Source: a bacterium (GTDB lineage: Bacteria > Pseudomonadota > Alphaproteobacteria > Rhodobacterales > Rhodobacteraceae). Taken from it: 64,000 bases of DNA. The notes beneath the pieces were generated by a model. The model searched no databases. It saw nothing but the letters and a program-made list of their open reading frames with translations, and was not told the DNA's origin. Position numbers and translations under genes: made by a program. The stretch is taken from contig WGOE01000002.1 in the NCBI GenBank assembly GCA_016124195.1, positions 1 to 64,000 on the forward strand. Reading direction: 5' to 3'. Below are positions 40,297 through 49,417 of this stretch, piece by piece; the first letter of the stretch is position 1; every line of letters begins with the position of its first letter.

Positions 40297-41373
40297 TCAG
40301 GAAAAGCGCCGCGGCGACAGCTGCGCCACAAGCCCGGGGTCAAGCTGCGGTGGATGGCCAAGCACCAGATCCGCCACCAGTTGGCTGGCCGCGGCCGAGG
40401 TCTGGAACCCATAGCCGCCTTGTCCCGCCAGCCAGACAAAGCCCGGATCGGCCGCATCCGGCCCGATCACCAGCACCCGGTCCGGCGCAAAGGTGCGCAG
40501 CCCCGCCCAGGACGTGATCAGCCGCGTCACGGGCTCTGTCACCATCTCTTCATAGCGCGCCAGACCTTCGGCCAGGACCATGTCATCGGCCCAGGCGTCG
40601 TGCGGCGCCATCGGGTGTTCTTCGGCAGGCGAGACGATCAGCGCCCCGGCATCGGGCTTGGCATACCAGGTCTCGCCGCAGCCGAAGATCATCGGCCAGC
40701 GGCTGACATCATGTCCGCCCGGCGCCGGGATCCGCGCCATCGACCGGCGGTACGGTTGAAAGCCCAAGGGCGCAATGCCCGCCATCCGCGCCACTTCGTC
40801 GACCCAGGCCCCGGCGGCGTTGACCAGGCGCCCGGCCGAAATCTCGGTCCCGCCCGCCGTCACCCTCCAGCCCTCCGCCGTGCGGGTGATCGCCGTCACC
40901 CGGGCGCCGAGCCGAAATTCAGCGCCCCCGGCCCTTGCGGCGCGGGCAAAGCCCTGCAGCAGAAGGTCGGTGTCGATGTCCCAGGCATGTTCGGCCAATG
41001 CCGCCATCGCCACGACCTTCGGGTTCAGGATCGGCACCCGCGCGCGGGCCTCCTCGACCGGGATGCGTTCGACCCCCAGCTTGTCGATCTCGGCGGCAAA
41101 GTCCTCGGCCTGATCGGCCCGCCCCAGCACCATCAACCCGCGCGGCGCCAGAACCCCCGGCTGCGCCCGGAAATAATCGCCCGAGGCCATCGACAGGCCC
41201 ACCACCGCCGGCAGACCATAGCGCGGCTCATAGAGCGCGGCCGACCGCCCCGAGGCATGATGCGCCAGCTGCGGCTCGGCCTCGACCAGCACGACCTTGC
41301 CATGCGGGGCCAGCCGCGCCGCCGCAGAAACGCCGGCAATCCCGCCGCCAATGATCAGAAAATCCGCATCCAT
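40297..41373 (-). CDS. FAD-dependent amino-acid/amine oxidoreductase (DAO family)
   Basis: A 358-residue flavoprotein. The Rossmann start ADFLIIGGGIAGVSAAARLA, the HHASGRSAALYEPRYG block, the NAAGAWVDEVARMAG region and the C-terminal GQGGYGFQTSAAASQLVADL identify the D-amino-acid oxidase/glycine oxidase family. It oxidises an amine or amino acid, substrate unknown. I start at MDADFLII (41373), where GGAGG lies six bases upstream. It is divergent from an ArsR regulator gene. Confidence 0.88.
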   Translation of the reverse strand: MDADFLIIGGGIAGVSAAARLAPHGKVVLVEAEPQLAHHASGRSAALYEPRYGLPAVVGLSMASGDYFRAQPGVLAPRGLMVLGRADQAEDFAAEIDKLGVERIPVEEARARVPILNPKVVAMAALAEHAWDIDTDLLLQGFARAARAGGAEFRLGARVTAITRTAEGWRVTAGGTEISAGRLVNAAGAWVDEVARMAGIAPLGFQPYRRSMARIPAPGGHDVSRWPMIFGCGETWYAKPDAGALIVSPAEEHPMAPHDAWADDMVLAEGLARYEEMVTEPVTRLITSWAGLRTFAPDRVLVIGPDAADPGFVWLAGQGGYGFQTSAAASQLVADLVLGHPPQLDPGLVAQLSPRRFS

Positions 41374-41463
41374 TCCCGCCTCCGTTTGGCGCAGGTTTTC
41401 CATGGTTCGATCCCTGGCGCAAGGCGCTTGGCACGGATCATATATTTCTCTATGTATATACAC

Positions 41464-41802
41464 ATGGAATCATATGATGCGCTGTTTCCCGTTCTCGCCG
41501 ACCCGGCCCGCCTGCGGATCGTCAGCGCGCTGCGCGAGGGCGAGCATTCGGTGAACGAGATCACCGCCGCTGTCGGCATCGCGCAGTCGGGCGTGTCCCG
41601 TCACCTCGCCATCCTGCACCGCGCGGGCGTCGTGTCGGTCCGGGCCAAGGGGCAAAGGCGGCTCTACGCGCTGCGTCCCGAACCCTTTCGCGAGCTCGAG
41701 GCCTGGCTGGCAGGCTTTCACGACCTTTGGGCCGACCGGCTGGACCGTTTTGCCGGAGCCTTGACCGAGGTGCAATTGAACAGGGAGTGTGAGGATGACT
41801 GA
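41464..41802 (+). CDS. ArsR-family regulator
   Basis: A 112-residue winged-helix repressor: LFPVLADPARLRIVSALREG, EITAAVGIAQSGVSRHLAIL with HRAGVVSVRAKGQRRLYALR. No metal-binding Cys pair is present, so the signal is not a classical metal. The start may be ATG 41464 or 41452; neither has a ribosome site, and the upstream sequence is AT-rich (CATATATTTCTCTATGTATA), so a leaderless transcript is possible. The next gene overlaps by eight bases; ArsR-SRPBCC pairs of this kind are common. Confidence 0.87.
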   Translation: MESYDALFPVLADPARLRIVSALREGEHSVNEITAAVGIAQSGVSRHLAILHRAGVVSVRAKGQRRLYALRPEPFRELEAWLAGFHDLWADRLDRFAGALTEVQLNRECEDD

Positions 41803-42283
41803 CCCGTCGTTGATCGTGATCGAGAGGCGCTTCGTCGCGCGGCTTGCCGATGTCTGGGCGCTGTGGACCACGCCACGGGGGCTGGAAAGCTGGTGGGGAC
41901 CGCGCGGCTTTTCGGTGACGGTGCAAGAGATGGACCTGCGCCCGGGCGGCCGACTTGTCTATGCGATGACGGCGGTTGATCCGCAGATGGTCGCCTTCAT
42001 GCAGGCCAACGGCATGCCCGTGACGACCCTGGCGCGGATCACCTATGACGAGGTGCAACCGATGACGCGCCTCGCCTATCGCCATCTGGTCGATTTCGTG
42101 CCCGGCCATCCGCCCTATCACACGAGCATGGTCGTCGATCTGGTGCCGGAGGGCGATGCGGTGCTGGTGCGGTTGACCTTCGAGCCGATGCACGACGCCG
42201 AATGGACGAGGCGGCAAAGCCTGGGGTGGGAGTCCGAACTGGACAAGCTGGCCAGCGTCCTGCGTGACGCCCGATTTGGGTAG
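41795..42283 (+). CDS. SRPBCC (AHSA1-like) domain protein
   Basis: A 162-residue START-like protein: VIERRFVARLADVWALWTTP, LESWWGPRGFSVTV, DLRPGGRLVYAM and a C-terminal helix (WESELDKLASVLRD) form the AHSA1/SRPBCC fold, a hydrophobic pocket for a small ligand. Its gene overlaps that of the ArsR regulator, so its ligand may be the inducer or the substrate of the same response. GGGAG lies seven bases before the ATG at 41795. Confidence 0.85.
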   Translation: MTDPSLIVIERRFVARLADVWALWTTPRGLESWWGPRGFSVTVQEMDLRPGGRLVYAMTAVDPQMVAFMQANGMPVTTLARITYDEVQPMTRLAYRHLVDFVPGHPPYHTSMVVDLVPEGDAVLVRLTFEPMHDAEWTRRQSLGWESELDKLASVLRDARFG

Positions 42284-42302
42284 GATGGGCAATCTGCCCA
42301 TC
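42280..42302 (+). repeat. 23-bp palindromic repeat, copy 1
   Basis: GTAG followed by the dyad GATGGGCA-ATC-TGCCCATC. It overlaps the stop codon of the SRPBCC gene. An exact reverse-complement copy lies after dnaE at 57923-57945. Confidence 0.75.
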
Positions 42303-42327
42303 TGCTCCCCCCGTCGCCACGCATGAA

Positions 42328-42354
42328 AAAGGCCCGCCGGAGGTGCGGGCCTTT
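42328..42354 (-). terminator. Intrinsic terminator of the BMP transporter operon
   Basis: AAAGGCCCGC (42328-42337) and GCGGGCCTTT (42345-42354) form a perfect 10-bp stem with a 7-base loop. On the minus strand five T residues follow, 18 bases after the stop of the binding-protein gene; it can also stop plus-strand transcripts. Confidence 0.85.
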
Positions 42355-42372
42355 CGCGGATCTGCGCTGCGC

Positions 42373-43452
42373 TTACGAGGCGCTTTCGACGCCCTTCACG
42401 AACCAGTCGATCACGGCAAGGTCGGCATCCTTCATCACTTCGCCTTCCTTGACCCGCAGCTTGCCATCCTGATCATAGATCGGGCCGGTAAAGATGTTGA
42501 AGCTGCCATCCTTGTAGCCGGCCTGCACCTTGTCGGCCGCGGCAACGGCCTCGGGGGTAACGGCCTTGTTGTAGGGCGCGATGACCACGGTGCCTTCCTT
42601 GAAGCCATCCCAGGTATCCGTCGACTTCCACGATCCGTCCAGCAAGGCCTTGGCCCGGCTGATGTAATAGGGACCCCAGATGTCCTCGATCGCGGTCAGA
42701 TGCGCGTTGGGGGCGAAAGTCGACATGTCCGCGCCCTGACCGAAGCCGTAAAGCCCCTTCTGCTCCAGGATCTGCAGCGGGCCGGGGCTGTCGGTGTGGG
42801 TGGTGACGATGTCGCAGCCCAGGTTGATCAGCGTCTCGGTCGCGGCGGCCTCTTTCGGCGGGTCGAACCAGCTGTCGATCATCACCAGCTTGACGACGGC
42901 CTTGGGGTTCTGCTTCTGCGCCGACAGGGCAAAGGCGTTCACGCCCAGCACCACTTCCGGCACCTTGTAGGACCCAAGGTAGCCCAGCGTGGCCGTCTTC
43001 GACATGATGCCCGAGATGGTGCCCAGCACTGCGCGGCCTTCATGGAATTTCGAATTGTAGGTGGACACGTTGTCGGCGCGCTTGTAGCCGGTGCAATGTT
43101 CGAACTTCACGTCCGGAAACTCGCCCGCGACCTGGATCGTCTGGTCCATGAAGCCGTAAGAGGTCGTGAAGATCAGCTTGCAGCCCTGTTGCGCCAGATC
43201 GCGCAGCACCGGAATGGCCGAGGCGTCTTCGGCGACGTTCTCGACATAGATCGTCTCGACCTGATCGCCCAATTCGCTTTCGACCGCCATGCGGCCCTTG
43301 TTGTGGGCCCAGGTCCAGCCATAGTCGCCGATCGGACCCAGGAAGATGAAGCCGATCTTCACCTTGTCGGCGGCCAGAGCGGGCGAGGCGAGCGTCGCCA
43401 GCGTGGCAAGGCCTGCGCCTTTCATCAGGTTGCGACGGGAAATCTTGGTCAT
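42373..43452 (-). CDS. BMP-family ABC transporter substrate-binding protein (nucleoside/purine type)
   Basis: A 359-residue exported lipoprotein-like/Med family binding protein. Its signal has a twin-arginine motif (SRRNLMKGAG) with hydrophobic run and cleavage after SPALA, so export may be by Tat. The mature part has VKIGFIFLGPIGDYGWTWAH, IYVENVAEDASAIPVLRDL and IFTTSYGFMDQT of BMP/PnrA proteins, which bind nucleosides or purines. It is last in the operon, 37 bp after permease 2, with its own terminator. Nucleobase enzymes nearby support the substrate guess. Confidence 0.9.
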   Translation of the reverse strand: MTKISRRNLMKGAGLATLATLASPALAADKVKIGFIFLGPIGDYGWTWAHNKGRMAVESELGDQVETIYVENVAEDASAIPVLRDLAQQGCKLIFTTSYGFMDQTIQVAGEFPDVKFEHCTGYKRADNVSTYNSKFHEGRAVLGTISGIMSKTATLGYLGSYKVPEVVLGVNAFALSAQKQNPKAVVKLVMIDSWFDPPKEAAATETLINLGCDIVTTHTDSPGPLQILEQKGLYGFGQGADMSTFAPNAHLTAIEDIWGPYYISRAKALLDGSWKSTDTWDGFKEGTVVIAPYNKAVTPEAVAAADKVQAGYKDGSFNIFTGPIYDQDGKLRVKEGEVMKDADLAVIDWFVKGVESAS

Positions 43453-43489
43453 GGACAGCACTCCTGTTGGTTCTTTGTCTCGTTGAAGG

Positions 43490-44413
43490 TCAGGTTGAGG
43501 GGAGGAAGGGCTTGCCGAGGCAAGCGGGTGCATTGGCCCCGGCGGTCCCGCGTGATGATATGAACGAAAGGGCAACGACCGTCATGGCATAGGGCATAGC
43601 CGCCCAGAACTGGCTGGGCAAGAACGAGAACCCGGAGGCTTTCGCATAAAGCTCCAAAGCCATCAGGATGCCGAAGAAATAGGCGCCGGCCAGCAGCCGC
43701 CCGGTGCGCCACCCGGCAAAGACCACCAGCGCCAGCGCGATCCAGCCGCGCCCCGCCGTCATCTTTTCGGCCCACATCGGTGTGATGACCATGCTGAAAT
43801 AGCAGCCGCCGATCCCCGCCATGGCCCCGCCAAAGGCGATGGCGGCATAGCGCACCTTGATCACCGAATAGCCGATCGAATGGGCGGAAAGGTCGTTTTC
43901 CCCCACCGCGCGCAGGATCAGACCGGCCCGCGTCGATTTCAGGAACCAGGCCGTCAGCGGCACCATGACCAGCGCGAAATAGACGATGGGCGAATAGCCG
44001 AAGATCACCCGCCATATCGGGTCCTTGGCCAGCGCGTCGGGAAAGACCGACAGGAAGGGCGCCACGATCCGCCCGGTGAAGCTGAGGCCCAAAAGCGAGG
44101 ACAGGCCGGTGCCGAAGATGGTCAGCGCCAGCCCGGTCGCCACCTGGTTCGAGTTCAACTGCAAGACCAGCACGGCGAACAGCATGCTCGCCGCCGCCCC
44201 GCCCGCCGCCGCCCCCAGAACGCCGATCCACGGGTTGAAGGTCATGACCGTCACCCCGAAGCCGGAAATGGCGCCGACCAGCATCATCCCCTCGACCCCC
44301 AGGTTCAGAACGCCGGACTTTTCCACCACCAACTCGCCCAGGCCCGCCAGCAGGATCGGTGTGGTCAGGCCCACCACGGTGACGATGGCCGCAATGATGA
44401 ATTCAAGGCTCAT
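43490..44413 (-). CDS. ABC transporter permease 2 (nucleoside/BMP type)
   Basis: A 307-residue permease of the BPD_transp_2 (ribose/nucleoside) family with 8-10 membrane segments: LLAGLGELVVEKSGVLNLGV with EGMMLVGA, NSNQVATGLALTIFGTGLS and LRAVGENDLSAHSIGYSVIK are hallmarks. One base separates its start from the stop of permease 1. Confidence 0.92.
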   Translation of the reverse strand: MSLEFIIAAIVTVVGLTTPILLAGLGELVVEKSGVLNLGVEGMMLVGAISGFGVTVMTFNPWIGVLGAAAGGAAASMLFAVLVLQLNSNQVATGLALTIFGTGLSSLLGLSFTGRIVAPFLSVFPDALAKDPIWRVIFGYSPIVYFALVMVPLTAWFLKSTRAGLILRAVGENDLSAHSIGYSVIKVRYAAIAFGGAMAGIGGCYFSMVITPMWAEKMTAGRGWIALALVVFAGWRTGRLLAGAYFFGILMALELYAKASGFSFLPSQFWAAMPYAMTVVALSFISSRGTAGANAPACLGKPFLPST

Positions 44414-44414
44414 G

Positions 44415-45506
44415 TCACACCTCTGCCTTTGCGATGGGCGCCGGTTTGGCCGAAGGGATGACCCGGATGCGGTAGCGCACCAGAATGTCACTCGCCAGGA
44501 TGAAGAACAGCATCATCGCCTGAAAGATGCCCGCCGTCGAATTCGGGATATGGACCGAGGTCTGCGCCATCTGCCCGCCGACATAGGTCACCGCCAGCAC
44601 GGTGCCGGCGATCAGACAGCCGATCGGGTTCAGCCGGCCCAGAAAGGCCACGATGATCGCCGTGAAGCCATAGCCAGAGGGGAAGCCCAGGTCGATCTTG
44701 TGCAGGACGCCGGTGAACTCCAGCGCGCCGGCAAGGCCCGCCATGGCGCCGCTGATGATCAGGGTAGCAAAGATGGTGCTGCGGCCGTCGAACCCGCCAT
44801 GCCGTGCCGCGGTGGGCGAGGAGCCCACGACGCGCACCTGATAGCCGAATTCCGACCGCGCCATCACCACCCAGAAGACGAAGGGCAGGATCAGCGCGAT
44901 CAGCACGCCCAGATGCACGGTAGACCCATGCCAGACCGGCAGGGTCTGGCTGGGGTCCAGCGGCGCGGTTGCGGGAAAGTTGCGCCCGTTCGGGTCTTTC
45001 CACGGCCCGCCGACCAGATAGCTCAGCACCTGCAGCGCGACATAGGTCAGCATCAGGCTCGACAGGATCTCGTTTACGTTGAACCTGGTGCGCAGCCAGG
45101 CCGGCACGGTGGCCCAGACCCCGCCGCCGACGATCCCGGCCAGCACCATCAACAGCACCACGAAAAAGCCGCCGGTGGTGCCAAAGCCCACGCCGACGCC
45201 CGCGGCGCAAAGGGCGCCGATGACATATTGCCCCTCGGCCCCGATGTTCCAGACCTGCGCCCGGTTGCCCACCGACAGACCCAGCGCGATGATGACAAGA
45301 GGTGCGGCCTTCAGCGCCACGTCCTGCCATTTGTAGCTGGCCAGGATCGGCGACAGGAAGATGTCGACCACCGCCTTGAAGCCCTTGATGCCGATCAGAT
45401 CGAAGACCACGATCCCGATCACCATGGTCAGGATGACCGAGGCGATCGGCGTGATCACCAGCATGGCCAGGCTCGGCTCGCGCCGCTTTTCAAGCTTGAG
45501 CCGCAT
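44415..45506 (-). CDS. ABC transporter permease 1 (nucleoside/BMP type)
   Basis: A 363-residue permease: LGLSVGNRAQVWNIGAEGQY, VNEILSSLMLTYVA, YQVRVVGSSPTAARHGGFDG and FTAIIVAFLGRLNPIGCL are typical of the YufP/BPD_transp_2 proteins that pair with BMP binding proteins. The gene overlaps the ATPase gene by 17 bases. Confidence 0.92.
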   Translation of the reverse strand: MRLKLEKRREPSLAMLVITPIASVILTMVIGIVVFDLIGIKGFKAVVDIFLSPILASYKWQDVALKAAPLVIIALGLSVGNRAQVWNIGAEGQYVIGALCAAGVGVGFGTTGGFFVVLLMVLAGIVGGGVWATVPAWLRTRFNVNEILSSLMLTYVALQVLSYLVGGPWKDPNGRNFPATAPLDPSQTLPVWHGSTVHLGVLIALILPFVFWVVMARSEFGYQVRVVGSSPTAARHGGFDGRSTIFATLIISGAMAGLAGALEFTGVLHKIDLGFPSGYGFTAIIVAFLGRLNPIGCLIAGTVLAVTYVGGQMAQTSVHIPNSTAGIFQAMMLFFILASDILVRYRIRVIPSAKPAPIAKAEV

Positions 45507-47079
45507 GGGCCACCTTTTCGATTTCCGCCGCGGCCGTTTCGCCGTGGATGCCGCCCATCAAGAGGCCGATCTCGTCGATCTTGGCCTCGGAGACTTTCAT
45601 GGGGCGCGACAGGCGCCCGCCATTGATGACGGCCAGCGTGTCACACAACGACAAAAGTTCGTCCAGATCCTGGCTGATCACCACGATGGCCGATCCGGTC
45701 GCGGCCAGATCGACCAGGGCCTGATGGATCGAGGCCGCAGCCCCGGCATCCACGCCCCATGTCGGTTGGCTGACCACCAGAACCTGCGGCTTTTGCAGGA
45801 TTTCCCGGCCCATGATGTATTTCTGCAAATTGCCGCCCGACAGGCTTTCGGCCATGGCGCCGGGCCCGGTGGCCTTGACCGAGAAGGCCTCGATCACTTC
45901 GCCGGCATAGGTGCGCGCGGCGCGCGGGTCGATCAGCCCGGCCCGCACCATGCCCAGCCGGTCGCGCGCCGTCAGGATCGCGTTGTCGGCCAGCGAAAAG
46001 ACCGGCACCGCCGCGTGGCCGTTGCGCTCTTCGGGGACCGAGGCCACGCCCTGCGCCCGCCGGTCGCGCGCCTGCATCTGGCCGACCTCCACCGCGTTGA
46101 CCGTGACCGAGCCAGGGTCGTGGTTGGGCTCCTCGCCCGACAGGGCCAGCAAGAGCGCGTTCTGCCCGTTGCCGGCCACGCCGGCGATGCCAAAGATCTC
46201 GCTGGCCCGCACTGTGAAGCTGATGTCCTTCAACGCCGTGCCGAACGGCCCGTCGGCCGCCATCGACAGACGGGTGACGCGCAGCTTTTCCGGCCCGAAG
46301 CCGCGCCCGGCGCCGCGCTGGATGTCCTTGAGGCTGCCGCCGATCATCTTTTCGGCCATCGAGCGGCTGGTTTCGACCTTCGGGTCGCAGGTGTCGACCA
46401 GCTTGCCGCCGCGCAGGATGGTGGCCGTGTCGCACAAGGCCTTGATCTCGTGCAGCTTGTGGCTGATGTAGAGGATCGAACATCCCTCGGCCGCCAGCTT
46501 GCGCAGCACGACGAACAGCTGATCCACCTCCTGCGGGGTCAGGACAGAGGTCGGCTCGTCCATGATCAGAAGTTGCGGGTTCAGCAACAGAGCGCGCACG
46601 ATCTCGATCCGCTGGCGTTCGCCCACCGACAGGGTCGATACGATGCGGTGCGGCTCCAGCTTCAGCCCGTACTGACCCATCACGGCGAGGATGCGGCTTT
46701 CGAGGTCGCGGGCGGGGATCTTCGCGTCCATGCCCAGGGCGATGTTTTCCAGCACCGTCATCGCCTCGAACAAAGAGAAGTGCTGGAACACCATGCCGAT
46801 GCCCAGCTTGCGCGCGGCCTTGGGGTTGGCGACGGTGAGGCGCCGGCCGTTCCAGCGGATCTCGCCCTCGTCGGGCTGCATGATGCCGTAGATCATCTTG
46901 ACCAGCGTGGACTTGCCCGCGCCGTTCTCGCCCAGAAGCGCGTGGATTTCTCCGGGTCTGACCGAAAAGCCCACATGATCATTGGCCAGAACGCCGGGAA
47001 ACCGTTTGGTGATGCCGGTCAGTTCCAGGCGGGCCACGGCGGCAGGGGCAGGGTCGGGCATCGGCGATCCGTTCGTCAT
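45490..47079 (-). CDS. ABC transporter duplicated ATPase (nucleoside/BMP type)
   Basis: A 529-residue protein with two ATPase halves, as in RbsA/YufO. The first has HALLGENGAGKSTLVKMIYG, VFQHFSLFEAMT, LSVGERQRIEIVRAL and LLIMDEPTSVLTPQEVDQL; the second has GIAGVAGNGQNALLLALSG, a degenerate site typical of these proteins, and LSGGNLQKYIMGRE. It energises the BMP importer. I start at MTNGSPMPDP (47079); ATG 47061 is also possible. Confidence 0.92.
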   Translation of the reverse strand: MTNGSPMPDPAPAAVARLELTGITKRFPGVLANDHVGFSVRPGEIHALLGENGAGKSTLVKMIYGIMQPDEGEIRWNGRRLTVANPKAARKLGIGMVFQHFSLFEAMTVLENIALGMDAKIPARDLESRILAVMGQYGLKLEPHRIVSTLSVGERQRIEIVRALLLNPQLLIMDEPTSVLTPQEVDQLFVVLRKLAAEGCSILYISHKLHEIKALCDTATILRGGKLVDTCDPKVETSRSMAEKMIGGSLKDIQRGAGRGFGPEKLRVTRLSMAADGPFGTALKDISFTVRASEIFGIAGVAGNGQNALLLALSGEEPNHDPGSVTVNAVEVGQMQARDRRAQGVASVPEERNGHAAVPVFSLADNAILTARDRLGMVRAGLIDPRAARTYAGEVIEAFSVKATGPGAMAESLSGGNLQKYIMGREILQKPQVLVVSQPTWGVDAGAAASIHQALVDLAATGSAIVVISQDLDELLSLCDTLAVINGGRLSRPMKVSEAKIDEIGLLMGGIHGETAAAEIEKVAHAAQA

Positions 47080-47134
47080 TGCGGGCAGACAAAAAGATGA
47101 CCGCAAGCCCGGGCCTTGTATATGGAGCGCGAAA

Positions 47135-47149
47135 TTGAAGCAGCTTCAA
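47135..47149. promoter_or_regulatory. Palindrome in the BMP transporter-deaminase intergenic region
   Basis: TTGAAGC-A-GCTTCAA is a perfect 7-1-7 dyad, 56 bp upstream of the ATPase start in the 360-bp gap shared with the deaminase. Its symmetry and position fit an operator (for example of a GntR or LacI family protein); no regulator gene is adjacent. The rest of this gap (47150-47439) shows no gene. Confidence 0.4.
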
Positions 47150-47439
47150 AAATCAACCGCGAACCGGGCTGCGCAGCCACGGCCGGCCCAGTTTGCTTGC
47201 CCAAAAGGCGCAACATCCCCAAATCAAACTCCCGATCCACCCTGGCCAGCCGTCTGATGCGACTGTTTTGCCGGGAAATGCTAGACCGGAACCCGCGCCT
47301 GAAACAAGGGGTTCCCGCGCCCCTCCGGCCCGGCCTGCCCAAGTTTTGCGCAGATGCCGCGACCTTGGGCGGCTTCGGCCCTTGCAAGCGGTCCGGATCA
47401 CGGCAAAGCTGGCGCGACCCTTTCAGCGCGGAGATTCCG

Positions 47440-47913
47440 ATGTCCTTGGACCACGAAGCCCTGCTGCGCCGCGCGATCGACGAATCCGCCAAGGCGCGCG
47501 CGGCCGGTAACCATCCTTTCGCCTCGATCCTCGTGGGGCCGGACGGCATCGTGCTGATGACCCAGCACAACGCCTACATGCCAGATCACGACATGACCGG
47601 CCATGCCGAGCGCGTGCTGATGACGCGGGCCTCGACCACGCTGCCCCGCGAACTTCTGGCCGAATGCACGATCTATACCTCGGCGGAGCCCTGCGCGATG
47701 TGCGCCGGGGCGATCTACTGGACGGGGCTGAAACGCGTGGTCTTTGGCCTGACCGAGAAGGATCTGAAAAAGATCACCGGCGACCATCCGGAAAACCCCA
47801 CGCTCGATCTGCCCTGCCATGTGGTCTTTGCCGCCGGTCAGCGCGCGGTTGAGGTGATCGGCCCCATGCTCGAGGCCGAAGCCGTCGCCGTACATGAGGG
47901 CGCCTGGGACTGA
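47440..47913 (+). CDS. Nucleoside/guanine deaminase (CDA fold)
   Basis: A 157-residue zinc deaminase: MTGHAERVLM (His55, catalytic Glu57) and SAEPCAMCAGAIYWTGL (Cys85, Cys88) form the metal site. The length and the small C-terminal helix fit guanine deaminase or tRNA-adenosine-like deaminases acting on free nucleobases. In a locus with a purine importer and xanthine dehydrogenase, guanine to xanthine is the likely reaction. GGAG lies six bases before the ATG. Confidence 0.85.
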   Translation: MSLDHEALLRRAIDESAKARAAGNHPFASILVGPDGIVLMTQHNAYMPDHDMTGHAERVLMTRASTTLPRELLAECTIYTSAEPCAMCAGAIYWTGLKRVVFGLTEKDLKKITGDHPENPTLDLPCHVVFAAGQRAVEVIGPMLEAEAVAVHEGAWD

Positions 47914-47936
47914 GGCCTGCCGCTCGGCGGACCCGG

Positions 47937-47993
47937 CTGGGGGGCTGCCTGCCCCCCAGACCCCCTGGGGATATTTCTGCCAAAATGAAAGGG
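47937..47993 (+). repeat. Dispersed intergenic repeat
   Basis: Hairpin CTGGGGGGC-TGCCT-GCCCCCCAG (47937-47959), then ACCCCCTGGGGATATTTCTG and CCAAAATGAAAGGG. It lies between the convergent deaminase and cytosine deaminase genes and may end transcription from both sides. Confidence 0.7.
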
Positions 47994-48017
47994 GGAGCCT
48001 GGGGCTGGGTTGGCCAG

Positions 48018-49307
48018 TCAGTACTCTGGCGCGAAACCGATCGAGGGGTCGATGGCGGCGGGGCGGGTGTCGAGGAAAAGTTGGCCCAGGCGCGGGGCAG
48101 TGCGCGCGATGACCTTGCCGCGGCGGATCACCACCAGCTTGACTGCCTTGAGCCGCAGTGCTTCGGCCGCATCGCGCGCCTGACAGATCACCAGATCAGC
48201 GTTGCACCCCCTGTCGAGCCCATAGTCTTCGAGCCCCATCGTGCGCGCCGAATTGGTCGTCAGCGCCTGAAAAATCGCAGATTTTTCGTCAAGGCCGGCC
48301 ATTTGCGCCACGTGGATCGCCATGTGCCCGACCTCAAGCATGTCGCCCGACCCCATCGAATACCACGGGTCCATCACGCAATCATGCCCGAACGAGACGT
48401 TGAGCCCGGCGGCCATCATCTCCTTGACCCGCGTCATGCCGCGCCGCTTGGGGTAGGTGTCATGGCGGCCCTGCAGCATGATGTTGATCAGGGGGTTGGG
48501 GATGACATTCATCCCCGCCTCGGCCATTAGAGGGATCAGCTTGGAGACATAGTAATTGTCCATCGAATGCATCGAGGTCAGATGCGATCCGGCAACCCTG
48601 CCCTGCAGCCCGAAGCGGATGGTCTCGGCCGCCAGGGTTTCGACATGGCGCGACAGGGGGTCGTCGGTCTCGTCGCAATGCATGTCGACGGGCAGGCCCC
48701 GGTCGGCGGCGATGCGGCAGAGCGCCTGGACCGAGGCGCGGCCCTCCTCCATCGTGCGTTCGAAATGCGGGATGCCGCCGACGATGTCGACGCCCATGTC
48801 GAGCGCGCGGTTCAGCGCCGCGACCCCGTCCTGCGCGCGGTAGTAGCCATCCTGTGGAAAGGCCACGAGTTGCAGGTCCAGATAGGGGGCGACGCGGCGC
48901 TTGACCTCCAGCATGGCCTCGACCGTCACGAGGCGCGGGTCCGAGGTGTCGACATGGGTGCGCACCGCCAGAAGCCCCTGCGTCACGGCAAGGTCGCAGT
49001 ATTTCAGCGCGCGCGACACCAGCGCGTCGACGGTCAGGCTGGGCCGCAACTCGCCCCAGAGTGCGATGCCCTCCAGCAAGGTGCCCGAGCGGTTCATCCG
49101 CGGCAGGCCCAGAGACAGGGTCGCGTCCATGTGGAAATGCGGGTCGATGAAGGGCGGTGTGACGAGGCGGCCGGTGGCGTCGATCTCTTCGCCCGCCTCG
49201 GCTGCGATGCGGGGGGCCACCTCGGCGATCTTGCCGCCGGCAATCGCGATGTCGATGCCCTTGCGCCCGTCGGGCAGGTTGGCTTGGCGGATGATCAGGT
49301 CGAACAT
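48018..49307 (-). CDS. codA: Cytosine deaminase (amidohydrolase family)
   Basis: A 429-residue amidohydrolase: metal motif PPFIDPHFHMDATLS (His57, His59), VDMHCDETDDPLSRH (third His and catalytic acid), GSHLTSMHSM, and VSFGHDCVMDPWYSMG with the late Asp. This set is typical of CodA-type cytosine/isoguanine deaminases. Length is normal. The gene contains an AT-rich palindrome at 48269-48287 encoding part of FQALT region, odd for this base composition. It is downstream of xdhC, 110 bp apart, in the same direction. Confidence 0.87.
   Translation of the reverse strand: MFDLIIRQANLPDGRKGIDIAIAGGKIAEVAPRIAAEAGEEIDATGRLVTPPFIDPHFHMDATLSLGLPRMNRSGTLLEGIALWGELRPSLTVDALVSRALKYCDLAVTQGLLAVRTHVDTSDPRLVTVEAMLEVKRRVAPYLDLQLVAFPQDGYYRAQDGVAALNRALDMGVDIVGGIPHFERTMEEGRASVQALCRIAADRGLPVDMHCDETDDPLSRHVETLAAETIRFGLQGRVAGSHLTSMHSMDNYYVSKLIPLMAEAGMNVIPNPLINIMLQGRHDTYPKRRGMTRVKEMMAAGLNVSFGHDCVMDPWYSMGSGDMLEVGHMAIHVAQMAGLDEKSAIFQALTTNSARTMGLEDYGLDRGCNADLVICQARDAAEALRLKAVKLVVIRRGKVIARTAPRLGQLFLDTRPAAIDPSIGFAPEY
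48269..48287. repeat. AT-rich 8-3-8 palindrome, copy 3 (inside codA)
   Basis: GAAAAATC-GCA-GATTTTTC is a perfect dyad. Its arms are those of the palindrome at 15987-16005 in reversed order. It is translated as part of the cytosine deaminase (segment DEKSAIFQAL), so a mobile palindrome may have entered the gene in frame. Confidence 0.6.
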
Positions 49308-49417
49308 GGAGCCCCCTTTGGTTTGGGGCGACCTTGGCGGCAGGAGCCCGCTCCGTCAAGCAGGCCACCTGCGAACCGGTTCGTCCAAACAGGTGCATTC
49401 ATGGCCTGCCGTCGCGG

